Assembly: GCA_038501785.1 (NCBI GenBank)
Contig: JBAMJR010000089.1
Span: 6,876,001 to 6,940,000 of the forward strand
Length of the DNA: 64,000 nucleotides
Source of the DNA: Myoxocephalus aenaeus
Taxonomy: Eukaryota; Chordata; Actinopteri; Perciformes; Cottidae
Direction of reading: 5' to 3'
Shown here one piece after another: positions 1 to 10,472 of the stretch; the stretch's first letter is position 1, and each line of letters opens with the position of its first letter. The notes under the pieces are model-generated. The model was not told where the DNA came from. It searched no databases and saw only the letters and a program-made list of their open reading frames with translations. Made by a program: the position numbers and the translations under genes.

Positions 1-90
1 TCTTGTTGGAAGAATGATTTTAATCAAAAATATTGACTCTGAGACATTTCTTTGAATGACAGACATTTATTTTTTCTCGCCCCCTCTCAG

Positions 91-280
91 TGGTTACGAC
101 ATCCCTCTGAACCCGCTCCACCTCATCCCGTTCTACGGCGGCACGCGCTTCCACGACTTCCACCACATGAACTTCGTCGGGAACTACTCCTCCACCTTCA
201 CGTGGTGGGACAAGCTGCTGAAGACGGACAACCAGTACAACAAGTACATGCAGAAACTGGGAGACAAGAAGGAACAGTAG
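91..280 (+). CDS. msmo1: msmo1 last coding exon (methylsterol monooxygenase 1, partial)
   Basis: This is the C-terminal exon of the C-4 methylsterol oxidase, a di-iron membrane enzyme of the endoplasmic reticulum that oxidises the C-4 methyl groups of sterol intermediates in cholesterol synthesis. The exon follows a pyrimidine-rich acceptor ending CCCTCTCAG and opens with one base that completes the previous codon. It then reads YDIPLNPLHLIPFYGG and continues to a TAG at 278-280. The third histidine box of the family, HDFHHMNF, is visible, and STFTWWDKLLKTD matches the conserved tail of the family. The last four residues, KKEQ, fit a KKXX ER-retrieval signal. Upstream exons with the first two histidine boxes lie left of the window. 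Identity is from remembered similarity to vertebrate MSMO1 and from the neighbouring cpe. Confidence 0.95.
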
Positions 281-373
281 ACTCTGCTGTGTGCCTCTGT
301 TCTTACACTGGCCTGTTTGGTCAGGAGCAGGGAGGAGGCAGCGACTAGGACAGACACACAAACGACTACTTTT

Positions 374-374
<1 letters not shown>

Positions 375-440
<66 letters not shown>
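375..440. repeat. (CA)33 microsatellite in msmo1 3' UTR
   Basis: Uninterrupted CA dinucleotides beginning about 95 bases after the msmo1 stop. They would be transcribed as a CA repeat in the mRNA. Confidence 0.97.
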
Positions 441-445
<5 letters not shown>

Positions 446-513
446 GGTGTACTGATTCGGAATCAGACTGCGTGTTGACTTCAGTGTGTCTTCTGTGCCT
501 TAGCTGCTAGCTG

Positions 514-519
514 AATAAA
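514..519 (+). promoter_or_regulatory. AATAAA poly(A) signal, msmo1 (proximal)
   Basis: Canonical hexamer 234 bases after the msmo1 stop. It is followed by T-rich and GT-containing sequence (TTTGATTTGTCAC, GCTTGGTCATTG) that fits a downstream element. Confidence 0.7.
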
Positions 520-837
520 AAACCATCAACATCCTCATTTTGATTTGTCACTTTGCTTGGTCATTGTATGAAAAAAAGAAGAAGTTTGTACCACATGACT
601 TTCTTGCGAAATGCTGGCGTATACCGCTGAATGTCTGAGCACTTTAGCGCTTCCTCTTGAAGTAAAAACTGAGTCATAGAGTAACATGGCGTTACAGCTG
701 CAGTTCAGTCGGAACTGTCTCGACTCAGTTCAGGCGTGTTTGATGCAAATCCATGTAAACATTTTGATGAAAAGGGATTGACTCAGAGGGCACTTCCAGG
801 TTCTTCAAGCTTGTTTTGTTTAAAACTGTACAAAATG

Positions 838-843
838 AATAAA
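838..843 (+). promoter_or_regulatory. AATAAA poly(A) signal, msmo1 (distal candidate)
   Basis: A second canonical hexamer followed by T-rich sequence. It may give a longer alternative 3' UTR. Nothing in the sequence decides which site is used. Confidence 0.45.
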
Positions 844-859
844 TGCTGTCTTGATTTTT

Positions 860-3170
860 TTACAAAAACAAACCTTGAATATGTTTGGGTTTTCTGTTTT
901 TATCATGAATATTTTAACCACTTTGAACAAGCGTTTGGTTGTGTTTGAATTTGATACAAAAAGACACATCGTGCGTTAAACGTATGTTTATAGTTGTATT
1001 TTTTCTTTCATACTAGTTGAAAGAAACATCCAAAATACACATTTCACCTGTAGTGTCTTGCAAAATGCATGGAGTTAAAAAAATAAAATAATGATTTGAC
1101 CCAGAAATCTCCACTTCAGTAACACTTACATATACCAAACTTTCCACAGAGGGGGTTTCTTCATAGATCATTCATAGCCTGATTTATAGAACATTGTATT
1201 CCTGAAAACATTCATTTTGTTTTATGACTATTTTGGGATATATGGAGTGGTACAAAGATATATCCCACATTATCTCTGTTGAAACCTTTGACCCTAATAT
1301 ATCAACAACATGACACAAAATTGTTTAACCTGTCTTCATCCAATGTTTAGATGTGTGTAGTGGAAATGTATGCAATTCAAAACATATTTGATAAGATAAT
1401 GCCTCAATTGAGTATTTAAACACACATTTTCAAATAAACTGTAATTAAAAAAACAATTGCCTTAATGAACTGGGAGAGTTTCATGATGATATCTCTCTTT
1501 ATATGTTTCCATATTCACTTGTAGTGTCTCCTCTTAACAAGATCTTGTTAATTACTGACACATTTCGGACTCAGTAACTGCTTCGGCTCAGACGTGTCTG
1601 TGATTAACATCACAGATGTGCATCTTCTCTGCAGACTCTCTTGTAGACCAGTGTGGGATGATGGAGGAGGTGGGCGACAATGTTGGTTCTTCATCTCCTC
1701 TCTGCTGCACTGTGGACACGCCCCTACTGCCGCGTCAAGTCAGCCGGCAGCAGCAGCTACCAAACCGGAAGTGAGGCAGTTTTAGACACTGAGGCCCAAA
1801 CATAAGTTAATAAGCACATGAGAAAAAATAATGGTCAACATGGTCACATACACTCTGAAACATATGTTTTAATAAATCATTCAAATTATTGACTGTTATA
1901 TATCAGTCACAATGTTGCATGCTTTGTTTTCCAGCAGCAGCTAGATTTGGGGATTTGTTCTCAAGCTGTATTTACTTTGTGGCTCTTTAATAATATAAAT
2001 ATACCACATAACAACTCTTTGGGAGTTCAAGAGGGTTTCAATTGAAAATTACTTGCATTATAGTATCTGTTGATTATTCTTGTGATTCATGACTGTTCAG
2101 CGCATTAAATAATGAAAACCTCCATCACATTTTCCCTATGCCTAAGGTGACATCGTTACATTGCTTGCTATGTCTGACAGTCCAAATTAAAGGTATTTAT
2201 ATTTATAAAAAACAGAGATCAATAATAGAAAACTAAAATAAGCAATACACCTTACAATGTGCTAAGGTGGAACCAGCTGGTGTTCAGCATTTCTGACTTC
2301 ATAAATACCTGATTAATTGAAAACTGAAAATCTTCAGTTCAAACTCATTAATTGAATATTGATGGAATAGTAAATAAGACTAGTGTTTTTTAAGGTCATT
2401 GCTAGTGTTATTTCTTCGATCTTATTTTCACAATAACATATACTGCATGTCAGTTTTAGTTCATTCCAACAACTTTTTATTGTAACTTTTTTTTTAAAGT
2501 TTGCTGCATGTTTTCCACAATAACCTTTTTTTTTTCATGATGCCAATTCTCACCACAGCCTTTGTCAGCCATTCAAGATGAACATAGGAGATTATGTGTT
2601 TAACTATTGCTGGAATTAAATGTTATTGTGACAGAAGCAGGAAGAAATATCATAACCCAATAATAACATTAGTTTTAACACATTTAATTAGGCTATTTCA
2701 CATTTAAGAGTCATACATGTTGTCTATTTACTTCGTAATGTTTTTTTTTTTTTATTCATTTATTCATATTGAACACTTAGGGTATATTTCATATAAGCTC
2801 CTTTCTACTTTAACAAATTCTCTCAGGATAAATAAAGTTACATCTTTTTTATGTTTTATTTTTTTAATTTTTTTTTTAAAAGACACAACATAACATCAAG
2901 CGGACGACAAAACAGTGAGATACAAGCCAGCAAAACATCATATATTCAGGGTATAGAAGTACGGTGTGTGTGTCCGTGTTTATTATGTAATAAAGTTACA
3001 TCTGATCGTATTTTTAATTTGTTGCTTTTGCTTAAAACTGCAAACCCCTTCTGCTGTTAATCTCAGGGAGAAAAGGAAAAAAGTCTTTATTTTGAAGATT
3101 GTGACCGGATGTGTCAGTGTTCCGTCCTCCTTGACTGTGGAGGGAGTGCGCTCAGGTAGAGCAGCGCGTC
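860..3170. other. msmo1-cpe intergenic region
   Basis: AT-rich sequence with no credible exon. Short A and T homopolymers occur near 2490-2540, 2740 and 2860. An imperfect hairpin (GGGATATAT at 1235 facing ATATATCCC at 1266) lies in a stretch at ~1140-1440 that could be an old interspersed repeat. The last part leads into the cpe promoter. Confidence 0.6.
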
Positions 3171-3174
3171 ACAG

Positions 3175-3178
<4 letters not shown>

Positions 3179-3228
<50 letters not shown>
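3179..3228. repeat. (AG)25 microsatellite at cpe promoter
   Basis: Perfect purine-strand AG run 135-185 bases upstream of the cpe start codon and directly followed by a CAG run. Such homopurine tracts can form triplex DNA and can bind GA-factor-like proteins. A regulatory effect here is inference. Confidence 0.97.
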
Positions 3229-3229
<1 letters not shown>

Positions 3230-3253
3230 CAGCAGCAGCAGCAGCAGCAGCAG
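3230..3253. repeat. (CAG)8 trinucleotide repeat at cpe promoter
   Basis: Eight perfect CAG units between the AG run and the candidate TATA element. They are probably just upstream of the transcription start, or in the leader if transcription starts earlier. Confidence 0.95.
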
Positions 3254-3262
3254 AGTGAGAGA

Positions 3263-3270
3263 TATTTATA
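3263..3270 (+). promoter_or_regulatory. Candidate TATA element of cpe
   Basis: TATTTATA lies about 95 bases before the cpe ATG. If used, it would place transcription start near 3293-3300 with a leader of about 65-70 bases. It rests on one AT-rich motif, so it is weak evidence. Confidence 0.35.
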
Positions 3271-3363
3271 GCCTAAAGCGAGGCTGCAGCACAGAGATAA
3301 GGCTTGGTACCAAGCCGCAGGCAGCGACACAGACAGGGCTTAGGGAAAAGAGGACACGTCGAA

Positions 3364-3604
3364 ATGAAACACTTCACGTCGGTAGTTTTATTCGGGGCCG
3401 CGGTGGTCGCCCTGGTCAGCGCAGCCGGCACCGAGGGTGAGATCTCCTTCGAGTACCATCGCTATGAGGAGCTGCGGAAGGCGCTGGTCTCGGTGTGGCT
3501 ACAGTGTCCGACCATCAGCCGCATCTACACCATCGGGGAGAGCTTTGAGCGCCGCGAGCTGCTGGTGCTGGAGATGTCCGACAACCCCGGGACGCACGAG
3601 CCTG
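3364..3604 (+). CDS. cpe: cpe exon 1 (start, signal peptide, N-terminus)
   Basis: ATG in GAAATGA context opens MKHFTSVVLFGAAVVALVSA, a good signal peptide. It is followed by the conserved start of the enzyme (EISFEYHRYEELRKALVSVW). The donor is G|GTCAGT after HEP, with the glycine codon split (phase 1). The propeptide is much shorter than the arginine-rich mammalian one. Confidence 0.96.
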
Positions 3605-6600
3605 GTCAGTTTTACGCATACAACAAAAAAGAAAAAGAAAAAAGTCTGCTTCATAATGCGGTGAATGTGCACCCTCCCATCCCCATCCCTCTCCCTCCTC
3701 TTCTCCCATCACCTCACGCTGTGATAACACAAACACATCACGCACTATTGCGCATATAGCAGCCTGCTGGTGCGCTTGTTTTGCATCTTAGGGTTGTTCA
3801 GAAAGCGACCCGTGTGGCTGACGGGTGGCTTAATAATTGACCGGAGGACAGTGGTAGAAGCAGCGCAGGTGTGCGCACGGGGGCCTGCTGCATCACTTCA
3901 GAGGAATCTAGATGATAGATTGTGGGATCAGCCACGCAAAGCCGCCATTTTGCTGGTTGATAAAGATCTGTTCGCGCTTGTCCCGTGTCGTGATGTTGAG
4001 AAGGACAAAAAAAAAAAAGAACACCCTGAACGCAGTGGAGGATGCCGCTGCTCCTTGGGGTGCTTTTTGAATGATCACCCCTTCCAATCAATAGCGGATG
4101 TATTAGCAGTGTTGGCTGCAACATATGAGAGAAAATAGTTCATGCACAGCATTCATAGGAGGAGGCCTTTGACAGAATATTAAATGAAGTCTTGATAGGT
4201 TTAGAACAGACATTATGTTTCTTAGACCTGGGTTAGGTCATGACTTTCCATCATCTCCATCACACTCCTTCATACTGGCAGGACTGGAGTGCAGGCTGGA
4301 TGAAACCGTAGAGCAGAAGAAGTCAGAAAATGTGAGACTTCTTGGTTTGAAGGGCGGTTTACACCCCAGCCACAGGAACTGCAAACCACCACAGGCTGTT
4401 TTAGATGCAACGCACCTTCTTCTTTTTCTACGGTCACGCCTGAATAGAGAGAAAATCCACATATAGTGTATTTCCATGCATGATCACTTAAAGGTACATT
4501 TCTTGACATGCATACGATGGTTATAGCAGGGGTAGGAAACATATCTGAAAATAATCTGCAGACAATATGAACGACTGGTTTCCCTGTTAAAAGGAAGCCA
4601 GTTGTACCTGAGATTCAGAAGCTGCAAACTGGCCTGCATTTTCTCAAGCTGTTTGTGTGATGGAGACAAACACAGAGAGACAAATTCTCTGGATGTTCCT
4701 TTCACTTTGTGTGTTTTATGTCAGGCTGGAATTAAATCACAGCATAATTATGTTCTATCTTTTTAGATTACAATTTCTTGATGTCAGAAACTGACATTGG
4801 TTGAAGGTTGTTAGACCGTGAAAACACCAGGATCGATGATGGAAATAAGTCCAGGCTTTTATCGCTCAAGCCCTGACATATTGCATGTCATAAAAAGATT
4901 CCAATCTAATAAACCAAAACAAATGGACCATTTTCACCCCTTAATCCAAAACAAAGTAAATATTCAGCGCACCACCCGGAAAAAATGTGTGCTGTAAGTG
5001 TTAAAAAAAGGTACACTTTGTACTGCCAGTGTGTTGACACCGAGAGCAATAATAGGAAAGGATTAACCTTGTTGTACATTTCACTTTAATGAAAGTCTGG
5101 GTACGGGTCAATGGTTCCTGTCCAACTCTCTAAACAGGAGATTTAACTCTTACAAACAGCAGGAAGTGATTTATTTAGTAATCCTGAAAACAGAGCCCTC
5201 AGAAGATAAAAAACAAAAAACAAACATTGGCTGTAATTACAGTATGAATGGTTTACAGTCTAGTTTATGGGGTTTCAACTACCTCATATAGCATGTGTGT
5301 GTAAAGGTGTCTTTTCTTCACTGGGTGTAATTGTGTGGTCTGAACTGGGGCACCACAGGTTGAGTGTGTTTAGCTGCTTGCCTGGTCACAGAGTCTAATG
5401 ACCGTATGTGCGTACGAAATAATCCCGTAATAGTCTGGTGGGTGTGTGCAAGCATGAGTCACGGTAGCGTTGTGGGGACCTTATTACTACCAGATGAGTT
5501 TCCAAGCTGCATGCTGCTTCACCAACAGAGGCAGCTCTCCCTCCTCCTCTCCTCTCCTCCCCTCTCCTCTCCTCTCCTCCCCTCTCCTCTCCTCCCCTCT
5601 CCTCTCCTCTCCTCTCCTTCGCCTACTGAGCAAAACATCCAGATCAAGAAGGAGGGGGATGAAACAGAGGAGCTCCAGAGACTGACAGGCCAGAGGAGAG
5701 TGAAGGAAGAAAACATGACGCTTTCAGAGTCAGTGGTATCGAACAGATAAACTCCGCTAAGACCGGAAACATTTCAAAGCGTCCCCTTTAAGGTGCCCTA
5801 CCAATATTTTATCTGACCTCGCAATGTGTAAGGTGGAGCCGAAATAGCAGTTGCCGGGGCAACAGATCGGCTTAGTGCACTGAGCTGACTGGCAGCTCGT
5901 GGTTGGCTGGCTGGCTGGCCGACTCCGGAGGACGCCGGTCCTGAGCTCGTGCATCTGTCAGCAAGCAGCCATCTGTCACACACTGCGGCACAGGAAGTAT
6001 CTATATAGCCAAGAGTGTAGTAACACTGGTTACATATTAATGTACAGATGCATGCAGTTTAGGAACATGGGTAATGGTGGGAAGTAACTCAAGGTACTCA
6101 AGTCGGCCTACTGTTCTTAAAGAGGTACTGCACACTCAAACCAAGGTGCTGAGAAAGTGCCAAAAACTGCATTTCCTCGATTGACCATTTGAGGGTGGCT
6201 CCAAAAACGAGTCAATCCACACAGGCCTCCATATTAAAATTCAAAGTACAAATAAACGGTTTTGGTCTCAATAGCTATTTTCCCCTTCATGTCAACTGTA
6301 CGGGGATAGATTTGTATATAACAGACTCGTTTAAATTATATTAAAGCTTAAAGTAAGCTCGCTAGCTGCTAGCCATGGACCCCATACGTGTAACGCCTCG
6401 TGGAAGCACAGGAAAAATAGGACTCAAATGCACAACCCAACAACAGGATAAGGTGAAGGTAAAAAAGTCTTAACTTATGAGATGAAGTTCAGGCAGTCAC
6501 AAACATTCGGAGAAAAAACAGGAACATGAACACCAGGAAATTGCTGGAATGCTTGTCTCTCTGCCAGTTCGAAGACGAACTGGCAGAGAGACCAGGGTTT

Positions 6601-7377
6601 AAATACACTGGGGAGGTGGAGGTGATTAGACCATAGACTGTATATAAGAAGTGGACGTCTCTCATTGGTTTGTAGACCGCCGTTCGCCATCTTGGATTTC
6701 GGCCGTCGCCATGTTTTTATTTTTTTGCAACCGATAAACAAAAATGACCATATTTGTAATGTAGAGGAGTGACGTAGACGGCTCGGCGACCTGTCAATCA
6801 CAGTAAGCCCGCCATAAAGCATACACCGCTTTATGGTCTATTTAACGATAAATGGGACAATCATTTATTAAATGAACATCATGCTGTATTGACAAAGACT
6901 TGCATCTACCGATTGGGACCATGAACTCATGTTTACAATGTTTACTGAGATAATAATTCAAGCGGAGAGTTGTTTTCTCATAGACTTCTCAACAATCTGG
7001 CTTCTTTTTTTTCTTTTTTCAACCGGAGGAGTCGCCCCCTGCTGGTCGATAGACAGGATGCAACACTTCTACATTGGTTTAACTCGGCCACCTGGATTAG
7101 ACACAGGTGTATTCAATCAGGGAGACAATCACAGTGGCGGGAAAATACTCAAAGTAAAGTGATCTAAAATGAGAGGAGAGGTGATTAACACAACATAAAA
7201 CAGGAAATACGAAAATTACAAGGTGCTGCACAGAAAAACGCAGAGAAGACAGGAAGTAAAATGAACACGGGACACAAGTTAAACAAATGAAACAATAAAC
7301 AAACATTTCTGTTATATTCTTCTTCATACTTCAAAAAAAATCTTGTACTTTTACTTACTTTACAAAAATATATACAG

Positions 7378-7412
<35 letters not shown>

Positions 7413-8382
7413 AAATCCTGCAGATTAAACTACCCAACACTATTTATAGTAATTAAAAATACACACTAACATATATATAACCAATAACAACAATATACAT
7501 ATTACAGTAATAGTGTACGTTGACTTTGAATGCAGGACATTTAGGGCAGGAATAGTTGTATATTGTGATATTGCTACTCTAGTAGTAAAGTAAAGGATCT
7601 GAATATCTCCTCCACCACTGAACACGGGCCACTTGTTCTCTCATTACAAGGAGGTGTTTACTTCTTGCAGCTGGGTCATATTTGGGTGCACAAGAGCTGA
7701 AAAGAGGGATTTCTCTCCAGTTAACAGGGGCTCTGGAGAAACTCTTTAGTTTCTCATGTCTGGAACTATTTAGAAGCCTTCTAGTACGAGGAGAAACCCT
7801 ATCTTGTAATGGGTTTGGCTTTGTCTGAAGTTGAAAAATAAAACCATGTCAGTATGAGGCACTGCTTCATCCAATATGTAGACCATCTCCTGTGGACTGT
7901 TTTATTAGACGACAGAAGAAGTATGTAATCCCCAGAGACCACGCACACAGATGCTCCATCAAAGTCTGACGCGCTGCACGACATGGTCATATCAAGTGGC
8001 ATATTGAATATGAAGTGAAACACAGGCAGACATGGATTTAATAGTACGCACTTCAATGGAGGAGAATAGAATGTAAACCCAGTATATTGGTTGGACATTT
8101 TAGCTGAGAGGAACCTCCTCAAGCAAAGATAACAAAAACAGTTGAAAGGAAGGACGAGCTGATGAAAAACAGACATAAAAAAAAGAGAGAGAGAAAGGAA
8201 TGATGATTGAGAAAACGGCAATGTAGGGATGACAAGGGAGAAGAAGAGGCATGTAGAGGGAATATGGGAGAGGCCGGAACGGAAAGAAGAAGAGAGAAAG
8301 GCCAAGGCACCAGTCAGCGGTCATTTATTATACATCAGACACCGACATGCATCCTCCTCTTTGCTGCCTTCCCTCTGCTCCC

Positions 8383-8413
<31 letters not shown>

Positions 8414-9209
8414 CTTCTTCTTCTTCTTCTTCTTCTTCTTCTTCTTCTTCTTCTTCTTCTTCTTCTTCTTCTTCTTCTTCTTCTTCTTCTTCTTCTTCTT
8501 CTTCTTCTTCTTCCCCTTCTTTGTCCCTTTGCCTCTTCTGCCGCCAAAGCCTCCTTTCTGAATCTGGCTTTTTCTGGTGCATATTTTAATTGTATTTCTC
8601 TTTCCACCATTCCTTTTATTCTCTCAATCTTCATCACTATTTTCTGTCTTTGCTGTCTTGCATGCTTCATATGCTACATCCCAACATGCTACGTGCCGTC
8701 ACCTCATGCCATGCCGTGTATTGGCCATACAAGCAGTAGACAATCCTCTGTTTGTTTCTTCTATGGTGTTTCTTCTATTTATCTTTCTCAGAAAGCTGAA
8801 ACATGTTGATGGAGTTTTTAATTTTCTAAGCTTTTTCTCACACATTTTAGCACACAAATAACGTTGACTGTGTGCCACTGAGACTCAGCGGCTATTTTGT
8901 CAGTGAAGGCTAACAAAAAGATAAATGTTTTATCTGTTGGCTAAAAAGGAAGAGATGCTCACTATCTTTACACTAGTAGATTATAGTTGGAGCTTTAGTG
9001 CATATAAAAACACTCCATTTAGAGTGGACAACACGGCAGCTGTTTGTTGTATTTTGTTGTTGAAATTAAAATAAAATACACAGAGGAATCTGGTTGAGTT
9101 ACAGCAGCGGCTAGCTCGGAGAAGGTTCTCCGTAAGTGTATAATTGATCCTACGTTTTTTTTTGTGGTGCTTTCCCTCCTCTCAGTATAGGGCAGTCATT
9201 CAGAGAAAT

Positions 9210-9265
<56 letters not shown>

Positions 9266-10378
9266 TGTGTGTACACAAGTTTAGAGTGTGTTTACTCAAC
9301 CTCCCAGTTGATTTGTCTCCCTAAGCACCTGCCCGTGTCAGAGTTGCCATGACGACTGAGAGCACTCTAATGCGGTGCTTCCCTAATGACGTTGCAGCAG
9401 TCATTAGTGCGTGGTCACCTAGGAGACCGTATTGATCATCCGCCACACTCTTCTGACAATTCGTGACAAAGCTTAATATGATGCTGTGGGCTTTAGTCGG
9501 CTTCAGATGTGTTATATATATCGACCTGTTGAGAGCCGGAATAACCTGAAGTTCAAAGATCACCTCTATCAAATATAAAAATCGAATAATGCCACGATCC
9601 ACCTTCAAGTTCTTCTTCAAGCAAAACATAACAAATTAACAAAAAGGCTGTCTATTGGCTACTAGAGCAGAAACAATTAAGGAGTTAATTAGTCGAGTGA
9701 CAAATATTAATTAGCAACTGTTTTGTTTATCATCTCTGGGAAAACTGTGGTGGGTTTCACAATTTTCTGATATTTAATGGACTAAACAATGAAGCCATTA
9801 TTTGTTCATAATGAATGATATTAATATAAAATAATGTGTGTGTTGAATTCATATATTTAATCCCCCTCCCACCTGCCCTGCATCCTAAACTCATCAATTG
9901 TGTTGGAGAAAGGAAAGGTCTCCAGATCCTCAGCATCTGTGTAATAGCTTGAATCATAGTAACTCCTTTTGACAGAGTCAAACTTCAAAGTGTGCGTGCG
10001 TGTGTATGAACGTGTGAGTGTGTGTATGCGACAGCTCTGTCAGGCCTCTGAAGCCTGTAAAAACCATTCGCCAGCGTCGGAACAGAAAGAGTTAATTGTA
10101 GTCTTGAAATCGTTAGTAGCAACTCAGAGACAAACGAGATTCAAGCTTTTAAAAATAACCTGACGACCAGATGTGTGCTGGGCGCCGTGTGTGCAGCCAC
10201 TGGGGCACATCAAACACTCAAAGAAATATGCTCAAGTGGATCAAAAAGATGCAAATTATTACATATTGACACACATGTACACTTGCATCTTGAAAGCATT
10301 ATTTTTTTATAGGCAAACAAATTAAATTTAATGAAGTGAAAAGTTTTGAAATAGGAGAAACAGAAGTCCTAATAATTG

Positions 10379-10472
<94 letters not shown>

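Larger units (their letters stand above)
281..850 (+). other. msmo1: msmo1 3' UTR
   Basis: Non-coding sequence after the msmo1 stop. It contains a 66-bp CA microsatellite and two candidate polyadenylation signals, so short (~540) and long (~860) transcript ends are both possible. The exact end is inferred. Confidence 0.6.
6396..7270. mobile_element. Interspersed repeat interrupted by a second insertion
   Basis: The halves 6396-6631 and 7095-7270 join smoothly. The left half ends GGAGGTGATTAGAC and the right resumes GATTAGACACAGGTG. Phrases such as GGGTTTAAATACACTGGG and CAATCAGGGAGACAATCACA resemble an abundant teleost repeat, possibly an LTR or LINE end. Class is uncertain. Confidence 0.55.

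Noticed and set aside
7799..8305. 168-residue minus-strand open frame in cpe intron 1
   Set aside because: No recognisable domain, biased Ser/Leu/Phe composition from a purine-rich sense strand, and no splice or promoter context.
8207..8809. 200-residue and 111-residue open frames across 8.2-8.8 kb on both strands
   Set aside because: They are translations of the TTC/GAA repeat (poly-Leu, poly-Phe, poly-Ser, poly-Glu, poly-Arg). There is no conserved domain and the region is intronic.
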